DNA of 64,000 nt from Gordonia soli NBRC 108243 (GTDB lineage Bacteria > Actinomycetota > Actinomycetes > Mycobacteriales > Mycobacteriaceae), in contig NZ_BANX01000028.1 in NCBI RefSeq assembly GCF_000334455.1, positions 1-64,000 of the forward strand, written 5' to 3'. Both the position numbers and the translations under genes were made by a program. Position 1 is the stretch's first letter, and every line of letters starts with the position of its first letter. Below the pieces are notes generated by a model that did not search any database, was not told the origin of the DNA, and saw only the letters and a program-made list of their open reading frames with translations. Below, in pieces: positions 1-9,460 of this stretch.

Positions 1-1455
1 CCGATCTTCCTCGCGTCGGCTGGTGGGTGGCGGCCACGGGCCGCGGCGCGCGGCGTGGTGGCGTTGCTCTCCGTCGCGGTCCTGGTGTGCACCGGCTACG
101 CCTGGAACAGCATGACCGACCTCAAGTCGACGATCACGCAACTCGGCGGGCTGGGTCTGGGCAGTGGCGACGACGGCGCAGTCGACATCATGTTGGTCGG
201 CACCGACTCACGTACCGACGCGAAGGGCAATCCCCTTGCTCCGGAAGAACTCCGGATGCTGCGATCGGGCGAGGAGGTGGCCACCAACACCGACACCATC
301 CTGTTGATCCGCATCCCGAACGACGGATCGTCGGCGACGGCCATCTCGATACCGCGCGACTCCTACGTCGACGTCCCCGGAATCGGCATGAGCAAGATCA
401 ACGCGGCCTACGGCGCCACGAAGGAGGGCACCCGCGCCCGGGCGGTCGAGTCCGGGAAGTCGGCCGGCGAGGCCGAGCGCGAGGGCACCCAGGCCGGTCG
501 GCGCGCCCTCATCGACACGGTCGCCAAGCTGACCGGTGTCGAGGTCGATCACTACGCCGAGGTGGGACTGTTGGGATTCGTCCTGTTGACCAACGCCGTC
601 GGTGGTGTCGACGTGTGCCTCAAGGACGCGGTGCGCGAACCCTACTCGGGTGCACGGTTCCGGGCGGGCCGACAGACCCTCGACGGTCCGCGTGCCCTCA
701 GCTTCGTCCGACAGCGCCACGGTCTCCCCCGCGGTGACCTCGACCGGATCACCCGGCAGCAGGTGTTCATGGCCTCGCTGGCACAGAAGGTCCTCTCCGC
801 AGGCACCCTGACCGACTCGGGCAAACTCTCCCAGCTGGAGAACGCGGTCTCGCGGTCGGTCGTCATCGACGACAACTGGGACATCCTCAAGTTCGTCGAG
901 CAACTGAAGGATCTGAGCGGCGGAAAGGTCCGGTTCGCGACCATCCCGGTGCTGACCGAGCAGGGATGGAGCGACGACGGTCAACAGAGCGTGGTCCGGA
1001 TCGATCCGGCAGCGGTCCACAAGTTCACCGACAACCTGCTCAACCCGCAGACCGCTGCGGGCGACGTCTCACGCGGCGACTACACCGTCGACGTCGTCAA
1101 CGCCGGAACCGTCGACGGGCTCGCAGGCAATGTCGCGAACATCTTGACCAACAAGGGCTATCAAGCCGGTGCGACCACCAACTCCGCCAGCGACGACAAG
1201 GATTCGGTCGTGTACGCGCACTCCGACGACGACGGTGCCCGCGCGCTGGCCAAGGATCTCGGCGGTAGCGTGGTCCGCGTGGATTCCGCACTGCCCGACA
1301 AGCATCTGAAGGTCGTCCTGACCAACACCTACGAGGGACCGGGATCGATCCTCGACACCGGGTCGCAGCAGGACAACCGGCCGGCCAGCGAGCGGGTCGG
1401 CAACAACCGCCCGCCGGTGACCGCAGGTTCCGACGGCCCCACCTGCGTGAACTGA
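1..1455 (+). CDS. LytR-CpsA-Psr (LCP) family cell-wall ligase, 5' partial
   Basis: The frame is open to the first base, so the true start lies upstream of the window; 484 codons are visible. A hydrophobic segment (about residues 19-33 of the visible part, VVALLSVAVLVCTGYAW) is a signal anchor. The LCP domain follows, with the family marks DIMLVGTDSR, ATAISIPRDSYVDVPG and KINAAYG, then FVRQRHGLPRGDLDRITRQQ. A LytR_C domain occupies about nucleotides 1078-1335. LCP enzymes transfer undecaprenyl-phosphate-linked glycans to peptidoglycan outside the membrane; in Mycobacteriales this means arabinogalactan attachment. The last codon overlaps the next start (TGATG), so the two genes are probably translationally coupled. 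The family call is firm; the glycan substrate is inferred from lineage. Confidence 0.93.
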   Translation, partial: PIFLASAGGWRPRAAARGVVALLSVAVLVCTGYAWNSMTDLKSTITQLGGLGLGSGDDGAVDIMLVGTDSRTDAKGNPLAPEELRMLRSGEEVATNTDTILLIRIPNDGSSATAISIPRDSYVDVPGIGMSKINAAYGATKEGTRARAVESGKSAGEAEREGTQAGRRALIDTVAKLTGVEVDHYAEVGLLGFVLLTNAVGGVDVCLKDAVREPYSGARFRAGRQTLDGPRALSFVRQRHGLPRGDLDRITRQQVFMASLAQKVLSAGTLTDSGKLSQLENAVSRSVVIDDNWDILKFVEQLKDLSGGKVRFATIPVLTEQGWSDDGQQSVVRIDPAAVHKFTDNLLNPQTAAGDVSRGDYTVDVVNAGTVDGLAGNVANILTNKGYQAGATTNSASDDKDSVVYAHSDDDGARALAKDLGGSVVRVDSALPDKHLKVVLTNTYEGPGSILDTGSQQDNRPASERVGNNRPPVTAGSDGPTCVN

Positions 1456-2171
1456 TGACCGACACCATCACGGGTCGCATCCTCGACGGGGTCGGTGACT
1501 GGTCCCAGCCACTGCTGACGTTCTACGACGACGCAACCGGCGAACGCACCGAGCTGTCCGCGGCGACGCTCGGCAACTGGGCGGCCAAGACCGCGAACCT
1601 GATCGTCGACGAGGTCGGTCTGGTGCCCGGGGACGAAGTGCTCGTCGATCTGCCCGAGCACTGGCAGACCGCGGCGATCCTGTTGGGCGCCTGGTGGTCC
1701 GGCGCGCATGTGCGGACCGGCGCCGCGCAGCCGGACACCGCGGGGGAGCCGGTCGCGGCCTTCACCTCGGTGGCACGGCTGGACGCGGTCGACGCCGACG
1801 AGGTGTACGTGGCTTCACTGGATCCCTTCGCGCTGCCGGTCCGCGATCTGCCGCCCGGGGTGGCCGATTTCGGCACCGCGGCGCGAGTCCACGGCGACCA
1901 GTACCGCCCTCGCCCAGCGGGTGAGGTCGTCCTCGACGGTCGGACGATCACCGACGTGGCCGCGGTCGCCGCTCGGACGGCCGCCGCAGACGGCGTGGGC
2001 GCCGGAGCCCGGGTGTTGTCGACCCGCCCCTGGGCCGACACCGACGAGATCGTCGCGAACCTGGTGTCACCGCTGCTCGCCGGCGCGTCGCTGATCGCCG
2101 TCGTCAACGCCGACGACGCCCGGATCGAGGCGCGTGCCGAGTCGGAGAAGGCCACTCTCGTCCTGCGCTGA
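1455..2171 (+). CDS. TIGR03089 family protein
   Basis: A 238-residue protein starting at an ATG that overlaps the upstream TGA by one base. It resembles the N-terminal part of an adenylate-forming enzyme (LTFYDDATGERTELSAATLG, then LPEHWQTAAILLGAWWSGA), but it is far too short to hold the complete acyl-CoA synthetase fold and shows no AMP-binding P-loop. TIGR03089 proteins are an actinobacterial family of unknown function that usually lies next to an LCP gene, as here. It is therefore likely a remnant or non-catalytic domain working with the envelope ligase; a catalytic role should not be assumed. Confidence 0.85.
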   Translation: MTDTITGRILDGVGDWSQPLLTFYDDATGERTELSAATLGNWAAKTANLIVDEVGLVPGDEVLVDLPEHWQTAAILLGAWWSGAHVRTGAAQPDTAGEPVAAFTSVARLDAVDADEVYVASLDPFALPVRDLPPGVADFGTAARVHGDQYRPRPAGEVVLDGRTITDVAAVAARTAAADGVGAGARVLSTRPWADTDEIVANLVSPLLAGASLIAVVNADDARIEARAESEKATLVLR

Positions 2172-2344
2172 CCGACGCGCACGACGCATCCACCGGCCCC
2201 GTTGCCCGTTCGGATCGGGCATCGCGGTGAGCGACCCGCCACCAAACGTCCGGTGCTCTCGGTGTCGTCTCCACTTCTCGCGGTCTCTCCCCTTTTTCGG
2301 TGTCATCCCTTGGCCCGGCCGTCAGGGTGGGGCACTGTGGACCC

Positions 2345-2716
2345 ATGCACCTGCCGCCCGCGATCGGTCGATTCAACAAGGCGGTGACCAATCCCGTCCA
2401 ACGGTTGTGGGCACCGCACCTGCCGCCCTACGCGATGGTCGAACATGTCGGTCGGAAGTCGGGGCGCACCTACGCGACGCCGGTGACGGCATGGGTCGAC
2501 GGCGACCGCGTGTCGATCATCCTGACCTACGGCCGGGACACCGACTGGGTCCGGAACGTCCGTGCCGCCGGATCGTTCGGCCTCACCCGCCGATCGCGCT
2601 CGCACCGGGTGGTCGAGGCCCGGGTGATCCCCTCCGACTCACCCGATGTCGCCCGCAGTGCACGGCTCCCTGCGCGTCTGTTCGACTCCGTGCTCATCGG
2701 CCGGATCATCGACTGA
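2345..2716 (+). CDS. Nitroreductase/deazaflavin-dependent oxidoreductase (DUF385) family protein
   Basis: A 123-residue protein. The ATG at 2345 was chosen because family members begin with a short hydrophobic N-terminus (MHLPPAIGRFNKAV). The motif VEHVGRKSGRTYATPVTAWV is typical of the Ddn/DUF385 split beta-barrel family, which binds F420 or related deazaflavins; the RKSGR segment contacts the cofactor phosphate. The C-terminal half (RVIPSDSPDVARSAR...) is as short as expected. It follows 173 bp of non-coding DNA after the TIGR03089 gene. Substrate unknown. Confidence 0.8.
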   Translation: MHLPPAIGRFNKAVTNPVQRLWAPHLPPYAMVEHVGRKSGRTYATPVTAWVDGDRVSIILTYGRDTDWVRNVRAAGSFGLTRRSRSHRVVEARVIPSDSPDVARSARLPARLFDSVLIGRIID

Positions 2717-2839
2717 GATCCGCCCGCGAGGCACACAAGCTCTTCGTCCCACGCCGTCCACCCGTTGTCGCCGGCCCCGATCTGACCCGACCCCCGGTCG
2801 GTGGCCCCCTCACCCAGCCCCCACCGAGAGGACCCTCCC

Positions 2840-3658
2840 GTGACCAATGACCCGCTCGACGACTTCGAGGCCGTCGACGTCGAATACCTCGGCAAACGTA
2901 AACGTGTCTTCCGCAAGGGAACCGGTCCGGCGGTCATCGTCATCTCGGAGATCCCGGGGATCACCCCGGCGGTGGCGGGGTTCGCCCGAAAGGTGGCCGA
3001 GATCGGGTGCACCGCGGTCATGCCGTCACTCTTCGGGGTCGACGGTCTGGACGCGAGTCCGGCCAACCTCGGGCTGCTCGGCAGTGCACGGGCGATGACC
3101 GCACCGATCGTGCGCGCGTGCATCAGTCGCGAGTTCACCGTGCTCGCGACCGGCAAGGCGTCCCCGGTCGCCGACTGGTTGCGCGCCCTCGCCGCCGACG
3201 AGCACGAGCGGTGCGGCGGCCCTGGTGTCGGCGCGATCGGCATGTGTCTCACCGGAGGGTTCGCGCTCGCGATGGCCACCGACGACCGGCTCCTGGCACC
3301 GGTGTTGTCACAGCCGTCGTTGCCGTTCGGTGTGATCCCGAGCCGCAATCGATCCATCGACATCGGCGACGCCGACCTGGCCCGCGTCAAGAACCGCTGC
3401 GCACAGGGCCTGCAGGTGATGGGACTCCGGTTCGAGGGCGACCGGCTCTCGCCCGCAGTGCGTTTCGAGTTCCTCCGCGAACAACTCGGGGATGCTTTCC
3501 TGGCCATCGAGTTGCCGGACTCCGCCGCGAACCCGGATTCCTTCGTGCCCGAGCCACATTCGGTGGTCACCGAACACTTCGTCGACGAGCCCGGCGAACC
3601 GACGTACGAGGCCCGCGAGCAGGTCCTCGACTTCTTTCGCCGCAAACTGCAGGTCTGA
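2840..3658 (+). CDS. Dienelactone hydrolase family protein
   Basis: A 272-residue alpha/beta hydrolase. The GTG at 2840 has a GAGAGGA ribosome-binding site just upstream. The nucleophile elbow is GMCLTGG with Cys at residue 136, as in dienelactone hydrolases, where cysteine replaces serine. A C-terminal histidine region (VVTEHFVDEPGEPTYEAREQ) is plausible for the triad. The DLH family hydrolyses lactones or esters; nothing nearby points to a catechol pathway, so the substrate is open. It converges on purE. Confidence 0.85.
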   Translation: MTNDPLDDFEAVDVEYLGKRKRVFRKGTGPAVIVISEIPGITPAVAGFARKVAEIGCTAVMPSLFGVDGLDASPANLGLLGSARAMTAPIVRACISREFTVLATGKASPVADWLRALAADEHERCGGPGVGAIGMCLTGGFALAMATDDRLLAPVLSQPSLPFGVIPSRNRSIDIGDADLARVKNRCAQGLQVMGLRFEGDRLSPAVRFEFLREQLGDAFLAIELPDSAANPDSFVPEPHSVVTEHFVDEPGEPTYEAREQVLDFFRRKLQV

Positions 3659-3678
3659 CCCGCGCCCCACCGGTCGGG

Positions 3679-3717
3679 CCGCCCGGACCGGGAAGTGAGG
3701 CTCGGGCAGCCGGGCGG
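3679..3717. terminator. Candidate bidirectional terminator hairpin
   Basis: An 8-bp perfect inverted repeat (CCGCCCGG at 3679-3686 and CCGGGCGG at 3710-3717) lies in the 65-bp gap between the convergent hydrolase and purE genes. No T-tract follows on either strand, which is common in GC-rich actinobacteria. Placement supports a terminator; function is inferred. Confidence 0.4.
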
Positions 3718-3723
3718 AGAGGC

Positions 3724-4254
3724 TCAGTCCTCGCCGAGCAGGCGGTGCTGGAGCGCGGAATCCTTCTCCAGCACCAACTTCTCGAGATCGGCCTGGAACG
3801 TCTCCATGCGGGTGCGCAGGGCATCGTCGGCGGAGGCGAGGATGCGCACCGCGAGCAGACCGGCGTTGCGGGCCCCGCCGACCGATACGGTCGCCACCGG
3901 GACACCGGCAGGCATCTGCACGATGGACAGCAGGGAGTCGAGACCGTCGAGGTACTTCAGCGGCACGGGCACACCGATCACCGGCAGCGGCGTCGCCGAC
4001 GCGACCATGCCCGGCAGGTGCGCAGCTCCCCCGGCTCCCGCGATGATCACCGAGATACCCCGTGCCGCAGCGCCGGTCGCGTAGTCCAGCATGCGCTGCG
4101 GGGTCCGGTGCGCCGAGACCACCCCGACCTCGAAAGGCACCTCGAACTCGGCGAGCGCCTCGGCGGCTGCCTCCATCGTGGGCCAGTCCGAGTCGCTGCC
4201 CATGATCAGACCGACCCGCGGTCCACCGGTCACGCCCTCGCCCGCTTCGCTCAT
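3724..4254 (-). CDS. purE: N5-carboxyaminoimidazole ribonucleotide mutase PurE
   Basis: A 176-residue class I PurE. It converts N5-CAIR, made by PurK, to CAIR in de novo purine synthesis. The signature [13 protein letters not shown] and the [13 protein letters not shown] segment (catalytic His) are intact, followed by [11 protein letters not shown]. The start at 4254 overlaps the purK stop in an ATGA junction; the open frame runs 15 codons further into purK, but the conserved protein begins close to this ATG. The purK-purE order and coupling are standard for Mycobacteriales. Confidence 0.96.
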   Translation of the reverse strand: MSEAGEGVTGGPRVGLIMGSDSDWPTMEAAAEALAEFEVPFEVGVVSAHRTPQRMLDYATGAAARGISVIIAGAGGAAHLPGMVASATPLPVIGVPVPLKYLDGLDSLLSIVQMPAGVPVATVSVGGARNAGLLAVRILASADDALRTRMETFQADLEKLVLEKDSALQHRLLGED

Positions 4255-5444
4255 CCGTGCACATCCCATCCGTCGGTCCACTCGGCGTGCGACATCCACT
4301 GCGCCGCACGCTCGGCGCGCTCACGCACCACCTCGACCGACTCGTCGGCCGCACCGACGATGTTGACATGTCCGATCTTGCGGTCGGGACGCTCCCCCTT
4401 GCCGTACAGGTGGATCTTCGCGTCCGGCATGCGTGCCATCAGGTGGTGTGCGCGCTCGTCCATCGACATCGCCGGAGCCTCAACTGCGCCGAGGATGTTG
4501 GCCATCACGGTGACCGCCGCACGCGGTGCGGTCGCTCCCAGCGGATAGTCGAGTACCGCGCGCAGGTGCTGCTCGAACTGGGACGTCACGGCTCCGTCCA
4601 TCGTCCAGTGCCCGCTGTTGTGGGGTCGCATCGCCAACTCGTTGACGACCAACCCGCCGTCGACGGTCTCGAACAGTTCCATCGCCATCACGCCGACCAC
4701 GCCGAGTTCGTCGGCCAACCGCAGCGCCATCTGCTGCGCAGTCTCGGCGGTCGCGTCGTCGAGTCCGGGGGCCGGGGCGAGCACCACCGCGCACTGGCCG
4801 CGCCGCTGCACGGTCTCCACCACCGGCCATGCGCTGCCCTGGCCGAACGGTGAACGCGCGATCATCGCCGACAACTCGCGGCGCATGTCCACCTTCTGCT
4901 CGGCCATCAACTCGGCCGCGCCGTCGTACTCGTCGAGCACCGCGAGTGCCTCGTCCGCCGAATCGGTCAGCCAGACACCACGACCGTCGTAGCCGCCGCG
5001 CACCGCCTTGAGGACGATCGCCCAGTGGTGCCGCTCGCCGAACTCGGTCAGTGCCGCCCGGGCGGCGGTGCGGTCACCGGAGAGGTCGACGAAGTCGGGG
5101 ACCGGCAGCCCCAGCTCCGCGAGCCGGACCCGCATCGCCAACTTGTCCTGGGCGAAGTGGAGCGCCGCCGACGGCGGTCGCACCGCCACGCCCTCGGCCT
5201 CCAGCGTCTGTAGGTGGTGCAGCGGCACGCCCTCGTGGTCGAAGGTCAGCGCGGTCGTCCCGACCGCGGCCCGACGCAGGTCGTCGATCTCGTCGTGCGA
5301 GCCGATGACCACGTCCGCGCTCACCTGGGCGGCGGGATCGGCCGACCCGGCCGCGAGCACCCGCAGACACTGGCCCAACGCTATCGATGCTTGATGGGTC
5401 ATCCGGGCCAACTGGCCCCCGCCGATCATCACGACAGTTGGCAT
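4251..5444 (-). CDS. purK: N5-carboxyaminoimidazole ribonucleotide synthase PurK
   Basis: An ATP-grasp enzyme of about 397 residues that makes N5-CAIR from AIR, bicarbonate and ATP. It opens with [20 protein letters not shown], the nucleotide-binding loop of PurK, and contains [10 protein letters not shown] and [15 protein letters not shown]. The ATG at 5444 directly precedes the conserved N-terminus; a GTG at 5486 would add 14 residues. Transcription runs away from the divergent GtrA gene and on into purE. Confidence 0.95.
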   Translation of the reverse strand: MPTVVMIGGGQLARMTHQASIALGQCLRVLAAGSADPAAQVSADVVIGSHDEIDDLRRAAVGTTALTFDHEGVPLHHLQTLEAEGVAVRPPSAALHFAQDKLAMRVRLAELGLPVPDFVDLSGDRTAARAALTEFGERHHWAIVLKAVRGGYDGRGVWLTDSADEALAVLDEYDGAAELMAEQKVDMRRELSAMIARSPFGQGSAWPVVETVQRRGQCAVVLAPAPGLDDATAETAQQMALRLADELGVVGVMAMELFETVDGGLVVNELAMRPHNSGHWTMDGAVTSQFEQHLRAVLDYPLGATAPRAAVTVMANILGAVEAPAMSMDERAHHLMARMPDAKIHLYGKGERPDRKIGHVNIVGAADESVEVVRERAERAAQWMSHAEWTDGWDVHG

Positions 5445-5559
5445 ATCCTGGCCCGACCTCGACGGACGGCCCTCGCTCGCACTCACGCGGTCAATCGTGG
5501 CACGACACGTCGCCACCTCGCAGGACCGCCCGGACACGGCCGTGTTGGCCGACGTTTCG

Positions 5560-5565
5560 TACACT
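5560..5565 (+). promoter_or_regulatory. -10 box of a probably leaderless promoter (GtrA gene)
   Basis: TACACT ends eight bases before the GTG start codon at 5574, so transcription would begin at or within a couple of bases of it. No convincing -35 element is visible. Confidence 0.45.
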
Positions 5566-5573
5566 CGGATCTT

Positions 5574-6134
5574 GTGTCTCTGATCGACGAGCTGGTGGCT
5601 CGCCTCCCCGAGCCGGTCCGCCGTCTACTCATGCGGCACCACGAACTCATCAAATTCGCCCTCGTGGGCGGTACGACGTTCGTCTTCGACCTGGCGATCT
5701 TCTACACGCTCAGCCTCACCGTGCTCGAGTCGAAGCCGGTGGTCGCCAAGATCATCTCCGGCGTCTTGGCCACGATCCTGAGCTACATCCTCAACCGCGA
5801 GTGGTCGTTCAAGAACCGTGGCGGGCGCGAGCGACACCATGAGGCCTTGCTGTTCTTCGGCATCAGCGGCATCGGCGTCATCTTGCAGGCGGCACCGCTG
5901 TGGGTGGCCAACAACCTGTTCGACCTGCGCAGCAATGTGACGGTCACCGAGGTGGTCGTGATCGACTTCGTACTCGGTTTCATCATCGGCAACGTGTTGC
6001 AGATGACGTTCCGCTTCTGGGCCCTGCGCAAGTTCGCATTCCCCGAGGAGCTGCTCCGGGGCGGCGACGCCGGATCCACCGATCTGCACGCCACGCTGGA
6101 CGAGCTCAGCGATGAGGAACTCGGTCACGCCTGA
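5574..6134 (+). CDS. GtrA family membrane protein
   Basis: A 186-residue protein with four predicted transmembrane helices. The GtrA/DPMS-TM signature is clear: LIKFALVGGTTFVFDLAIFY near residue 23, YILNREWSF, and a final helix followed by FRFWALRKF. GtrA proteins help flip or hold polyprenyl-linked sugars; in Mycobacteriales a homologue at this position has been linked to arabinogalactan/lipoarabinomannan assembly. Its last 29 bp overlap the convergent histidine kinase gene. Family certain, precise role inferred. Confidence 0.9.
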   Translation: MSLIDELVARLPEPVRRLLMRHHELIKFALVGGTTFVFDLAIFYTLSLTVLESKPVVAKIISGVLATILSYILNREWSFKNRGGRERHHEALLFFGISGIGVILQAAPLWVANNLFDLRSNVTVTEVVVIDFVLGFIIGNVLQMTFRFWALRKFAFPEELLRGGDAGSTDLHATLDELSDEELGHA

Positions 6135-7422
6135 CCGACGGTTGCACGCCGCCCGCGGCGGGAGCAGCGGGGACGACGATCGCGAACACCGGGGGCCGAC
6201 GGGCGGTCAGGTCGAGCCGACCACCATCTGCCTCCACCAGCGCACGAGCCAGCGACAACCCCACACCGTTGCCGCGTCCGGCGGAGAACCCACGCCGGAA
6301 GATGTCGGAGACCAGGTCGTCGGGAACACCCTGCCCCTCGTCGGACACCGAGATCCGCATCATGTCCGACGGGAGGTCGCCCACCTGGATCGTGCATCGA
6401 CCCGAGCCGTGCTGAAGAGCGTTGTCGACGAGCACGCTCACCGCCTCTCGTAACCGGCCCGGATGGGCGCTGAAGGCGATGGCGCGTCCGGCGAATGTCG
6501 CCGACACCGACCGGCCGATCGCCTCGAACGACTGCGCGAAATCCCCGACCAGTGTGGTGACCAGGTCGGCGACATCCACTTCGTCCGGCGTCGCGGGCGC
6601 ATCCCTGGACGCCGCGACCATCTCGTCGAGTTCCCGCGACAACCGCTCCACCTGGTCGAGGGCCGCATCGGCCTCCCCCACGACCGCCGGATCGTGGTGC
6701 ATCGCGAGTTCGTCGAGGCGCAGTTGGATCGCAGTCAGTCGGCTACGCAGTTGGTGGGAGACGTCACCGACGATCTCGCCCTCCCGCTCGAGCCGCAACG
6801 CGATCTCGGCATTGGCGTCGCCGAGCGCCCGGGACACGCGGTCGAGTTCGCCGATGCCGTAGGTCTTCCAGTCCGAGCGGAAGTCACCTCGAGCCATCGC
6901 GGCCGCACGATCGGCGAGTTCGGTCAACGGGTCGGCGAGCCGACCGGCCGTGACCGCCGCGACCGCGGTCGCCGCTGCCACCGATCCCGCGACGATCACC
7001 GCGACGATGCCGACCGCGGCGAGCTGATCGTTGCGGACCGTGTCCTGAGGGATCTCCAGCAGCAGCGAACCCGCACTCCCGAGCGCGATCGAATCCGACA
7101 GGTGCGCACCCTCGATCGGTCCGCCGACCACTGTCGTCTCGTCCAGCCCGGTCGCGCGATCGACCGGATAACGGACGGTGAGCTGGCCACCCTCCGGAAG
7201 TAACAGCCGGAAGGCGGACGTGTCGAGCTGCCCCGGATCGATCAACCCGGACGTGCCCTCCTGCTCGATGAGCTGGTCGGAGATCAGTTTGAGGCGGTCG
7301 TCGATGTCCTGATGCGCGTTGTCGGCGACCCACCACCAGGCGATCACGCACAGCGGGATGCCGAGCAGGGCACCGACCGCCACGATCATCGCGACCATGG
7401 TGTTCAGAATTCGTCGACGCAC
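6106..7422 (-). CDS. Two-component sensor histidine kinase
   Basis: A 438-residue membrane kinase. Two transmembrane helices (about residues 8-32 and 136-160) bracket a roughly 100-residue extracytoplasmic sensor. A HAMP linker follows, then a HisKA box VGDVSHQLRSRLTAI with His223, and an ATPase domain with DNALQHGSG (N box), DEGQGVPDD (G1) and GVGLSLARALVEADGG (G2). It lies 9 bp downstream of its response regulator gene. The ligand is unknown; the neighbouring PH-domain protein may be part of the sensing unit. Confidence 0.93.
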   Translation of the reverse strand: MRRRILNTMVAMIVAVGALLGIPLCVIAWWWVADNAHQDIDDRLKLISDQLIEQEGTSGLIDPGQLDTSAFRLLLPEGGQLTVRYPVDRATGLDETTVVGGPIEGAHLSDSIALGSAGSLLLEIPQDTVRNDQLAAVGIVAVIVAGSVAAATAVAAVTAGRLADPLTELADRAAAMARGDFRSDWKTYGIGELDRVSRALGDANAEIALRLEREGEIVGDVSHQLRSRLTAIQLRLDELAMHHDPAVVGEADAALDQVERLSRELDEMVAASRDAPATPDEVDVADLVTTLVGDFAQSFEAIGRSVSATFAGRAIAFSAHPGRLREAVSVLVDNALQHGSGRCTIQVGDLPSDMMRISVSDEGQGVPDDLVSDIFRRGFSAGRGNGVGLSLARALVEADGGRLDLTARRPPVFAIVVPAAPAAGGVQPSVRRDRVPHR

Positions 7423-7431
7423 CGGATACGC

Positions 7432-8109
7432 CTACGGATCGAACCGGAAGCCGACGCCCCGGACCGTGACGATGTGGCGCGGACGGTCGTACTGGTCGTC
7501 ACCGATCTTGCGACGCAGCCACGACACGTGCATGTCCAGGGTCTTCGACGAGCGCAGATCAGCTGATCCCCAGACCTCGGTGAGGATCTCGTCCCGGCTC
7601 ACGACCTGACCGGCGCGCTCCATCAGGAAGCGGAGCAGGTCGAACTCACGGTTGGCCAGCACCAGGTCCTCGCCACGGACCAGCACGCGCCGACCACGCG
7701 TGTCGAGTTGGATGTCGCCGCCGTCGAGGACCACGTCGTCTACGCCTTGGCGACGTCGCAGCAGCGCCCGCACGCGTGCCAGCAATTCGGCCAGCCGGAA
7801 CGGCTTGCCGACATAGTCGTCGGCACCGGCGTCGAGCCCGACGACGAAGTCGACCTCGTCGGTACGCGCGGTGAGCATCAGCACCGCGAGCTGGGGCCGC
7901 GATGCCCGGACGCGTCGGCACACCTCGAGACCGTCCATCACCGGTAGACCGAGGTCGAGGATCAGCAGCTCGTACTTGCTGTCACCGGCCTGCTCGAGGG
8001 CTTCGGCACCGTCGGTGACGACCTGGCAGCCGTACCCCTCGCGGATGAGTGCACGGGCCAGTGGCTCGGCGATCGCCGAGTCGTCCTCGGCCAGCAGGAC
8101 ATCGGTCAT
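7432..8109 (-). CDS. OmpR/PhoB-family response regulator
   Basis: A 225-residue regulator with an N-terminal receiver (acidic pocket AEDD at 7-10, phospho-acceptor Asp52 in LILDLGLPVMDG, conserved Thr in LTART and Lys in GKPF) and a C-terminal winged helix (LANREFDLLRFLMERAGQVV ending VRGVGFRFDP). Its ATG overlaps the stop of the upstream PH-domain gene (ATGA) and the kinase follows after 9 bp, so PH protein, regulator and kinase form one transcript. Confidence 0.95.
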   Translation of the reverse strand: MTDVLLAEDDSAIAEPLARALIREGYGCQVVTDGAEALEQAGDSKYELLILDLGLPVMDGLEVCRRVRASRPQLAVLMLTARTDEVDFVVGLDAGADDYVGKPFRLAELLARVRALLRRRQGVDDVVLDGGDIQLDTRGRRVLVRGEDLVLANREFDLLRFLMERAGQVVSRDEILTEVWGSADLRSSKTLDMHVSWLRRKIGDDQYDRPRHIVTVRGVGFRFDP

Positions 8110-8660
8110 CGTTGCGGCGCCTCTCCGTCGACGGGTTCTCCGGGCCAGCGCTGGTCATCGTCGCCGTGGATGTCGAGGACCTCGTGATAGAGCAGCGAGT
8201 GGACCTTCTCCACCTGCGGGATGTCGTCGAAGGACAGCGGATCGTCGGACGCCGACTCGATGATCAGCGTCCCGGTGCGCAGGATGCGGTCGATCAGTCC
8301 GTGCCGGAATTCGACGGTGTTGATCCGCCGGATCGGGATGTCGATACCCGATCGCGTCACGATCCCGTTGCGGAAGATCACCCGACGATCGGTGAGGACG
8401 AAATGGGTGGTCTTCCAGGAGACGAGCGGACGCACGAAGTACCAGACGAACACCAGCGCCCAGGCGACCCCGATGACGATCAGCAGCCACATCCGGGCGG
8501 TTCCGCCCAGTTGCGAGCCGGTCACCATGCCGGTCAACACGCCTGCGACGGCGGTGACCACCACGAACAGCAGGAAGGGACCGAGCAGACACTTCCAGTG
8601 CGGGTGACGGTGCAGGACGATCCGTTCACCGGGCGCGAGGTTCTCCCTCGGAAACGACAT
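8106..8660 (-). CDS. PH domain-containing membrane protein
   Basis: A 184-residue protein with two transmembrane helices (about 25-45 and 55-80) followed by a bacterial PH-like (YdbT/DUF304 type) domain: HFVLTDRRVIFRNGIVTRSG and IPIRRINTVEFRHGLIDRIL. The ATG at 8660 was preferred over one at 8666 because a TACGCT box on the same strand sits seven bases upstream, which would make a leaderless transcript starting at 8660. It is the first gene of the operon with the response regulator and kinase. Mycobacteria keep a homologue beside birA. Molecular role unknown. Confidence 0.8.
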   Translation of the reverse strand: MSFPRENLAPGERIVLHRHPHWKCLLGPFLLFVVVTAVAGVLTGMVTGSQLGGTARMWLLIVIGVAWALVFVWYFVRPLVSWKTTHFVLTDRRVIFRNGIVTRSGIDIPIRRINTVEFRHGLIDRILRTGTLIIESASDDPLSFDDIPQVEKVHSLLYHEVLDIHGDDDQRWPGEPVDGEAPQR

Positions 8661-8667
8661 ACCCATG

Positions 8668-8673
8668 AGCGTA
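8668..8673 (-). promoter_or_regulatory. -10 box of the PH-domain/two-component operon
   Basis: TACGCT on the minus strand, seven bases before the ATG at 8660. The gene has no Shine-Dalgarno, fitting leaderless initiation. Confidence 0.4.
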
Positions 8674-8747
8674 GTGCGCGGTCGGTACACTCCCTGAAGA
8701 ACGACGTTCTGCGGCCGGCGTCGGCCACAGCAGGTCAGGAGGCCCTC

Positions 8748-9428
8748 ATGAGCTATCGCGACCCGCGGGACCCCCGCGATCGGAACACTTCCCGCTACGA
8801 CGCGGGCCGACCGCCGGAGACACGCGCCTACAGCCAGCACGACGACTACTCGACCAACCAGTACTACGACGACCGTTATGCGGCCCAGCAGTACCCGGCC
8901 GAGCAGTACCCGCCTGGGCAGTATCCGGCCGACCGGTACGCCGACGACCGCTACACGCAGGCCCGCGGCGCGTACGAGCAACCGAAGCCGAAACGGGCGT
9001 CGACGATGAAACCGAACGTGAACCCGACGCTGTTCGTCGGAGGCGTCGTGATGACCGGTGTGGTCACCGGTCTCGCCGCCTGGCTGGTGGCCTGGATCAT
9101 CCGCACCATCGTCGAGCGCGTGAACGAGGCCGGCAAGTTCGGGGTCTGGAATCCTGTTGCGCGAGACGAGATCTGGTTCGCCGTCGTCGGATTCCTGTGT
9201 GCCCTCGCGGCCGCAGCCCTCTGGTACGTGCTCCAGTTGGTGACCCCGTCGCCGGACCAGTTCTTCCGATGGATCGTCGGCCTGCTGGTCGTCGCGTCCG
9301 TGATCGTCCCGCTACTGCTCTCGTCCGAGATCTCGGTCGGCATCGGCACCGCGGTGATGCACCTGGTGATCGGGTTGCCGATCCTTGCACTCATCCCGGC
9401 CATGGGGCACAAGAGCACTCAGCGCTGA
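8748..9428 (+). CDS. DUF6069-like membrane protein with Tyr/Gln/Pro-rich N-terminus
   Basis: A 226-residue protein preceded by a strong CAGGAGG site. The first 85 residues are low-complexity and polar, with repeated Q-Y-P-A/P-E/D-Q/R-Y units (QQYPAEQYPPGQYPADRYAD) and a DPRDPRDR start. After a basic hinge (KPKRAS) come four hydrophobic segments that look like the small four-helix DUF6069 family. Such tyrosine/proline-rich leaders occur on actinobacterial envelope proteins. No enzymatic motif is visible. Transcribed away from the PH-domain operon. Confidence 0.7.
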   Translation: MSYRDPRDPRDRNTSRYDAGRPPETRAYSQHDDYSTNQYYDDRYAAQQYPAEQYPPGQYPADRYADDRYTQARGAYEQPKPKRASTMKPNVNPTLFVGGVVMTGVVTGLAAWLVAWIIRTIVERVNEAGKFGVWNPVARDEIWFAVVGFLCALAAAALWYVLQLVTPSPDQFFRWIVGLLVVASVIVPLLLSSEISVGIGTAVMHLVIGLPILALIPAMGHKSTQR

Positions 9429-9460
9429 GCTGTCGGGGCCGGGGTGCGGGGGTGGGGTCT

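Noticed and set aside
2172..2344. A gene or regulatory RNA in the gap after the TIGR03089 gene
   Set aside because: No open frame with good start signals and no recognisable RNA fold; just the upstream region of the DUF385 gene.
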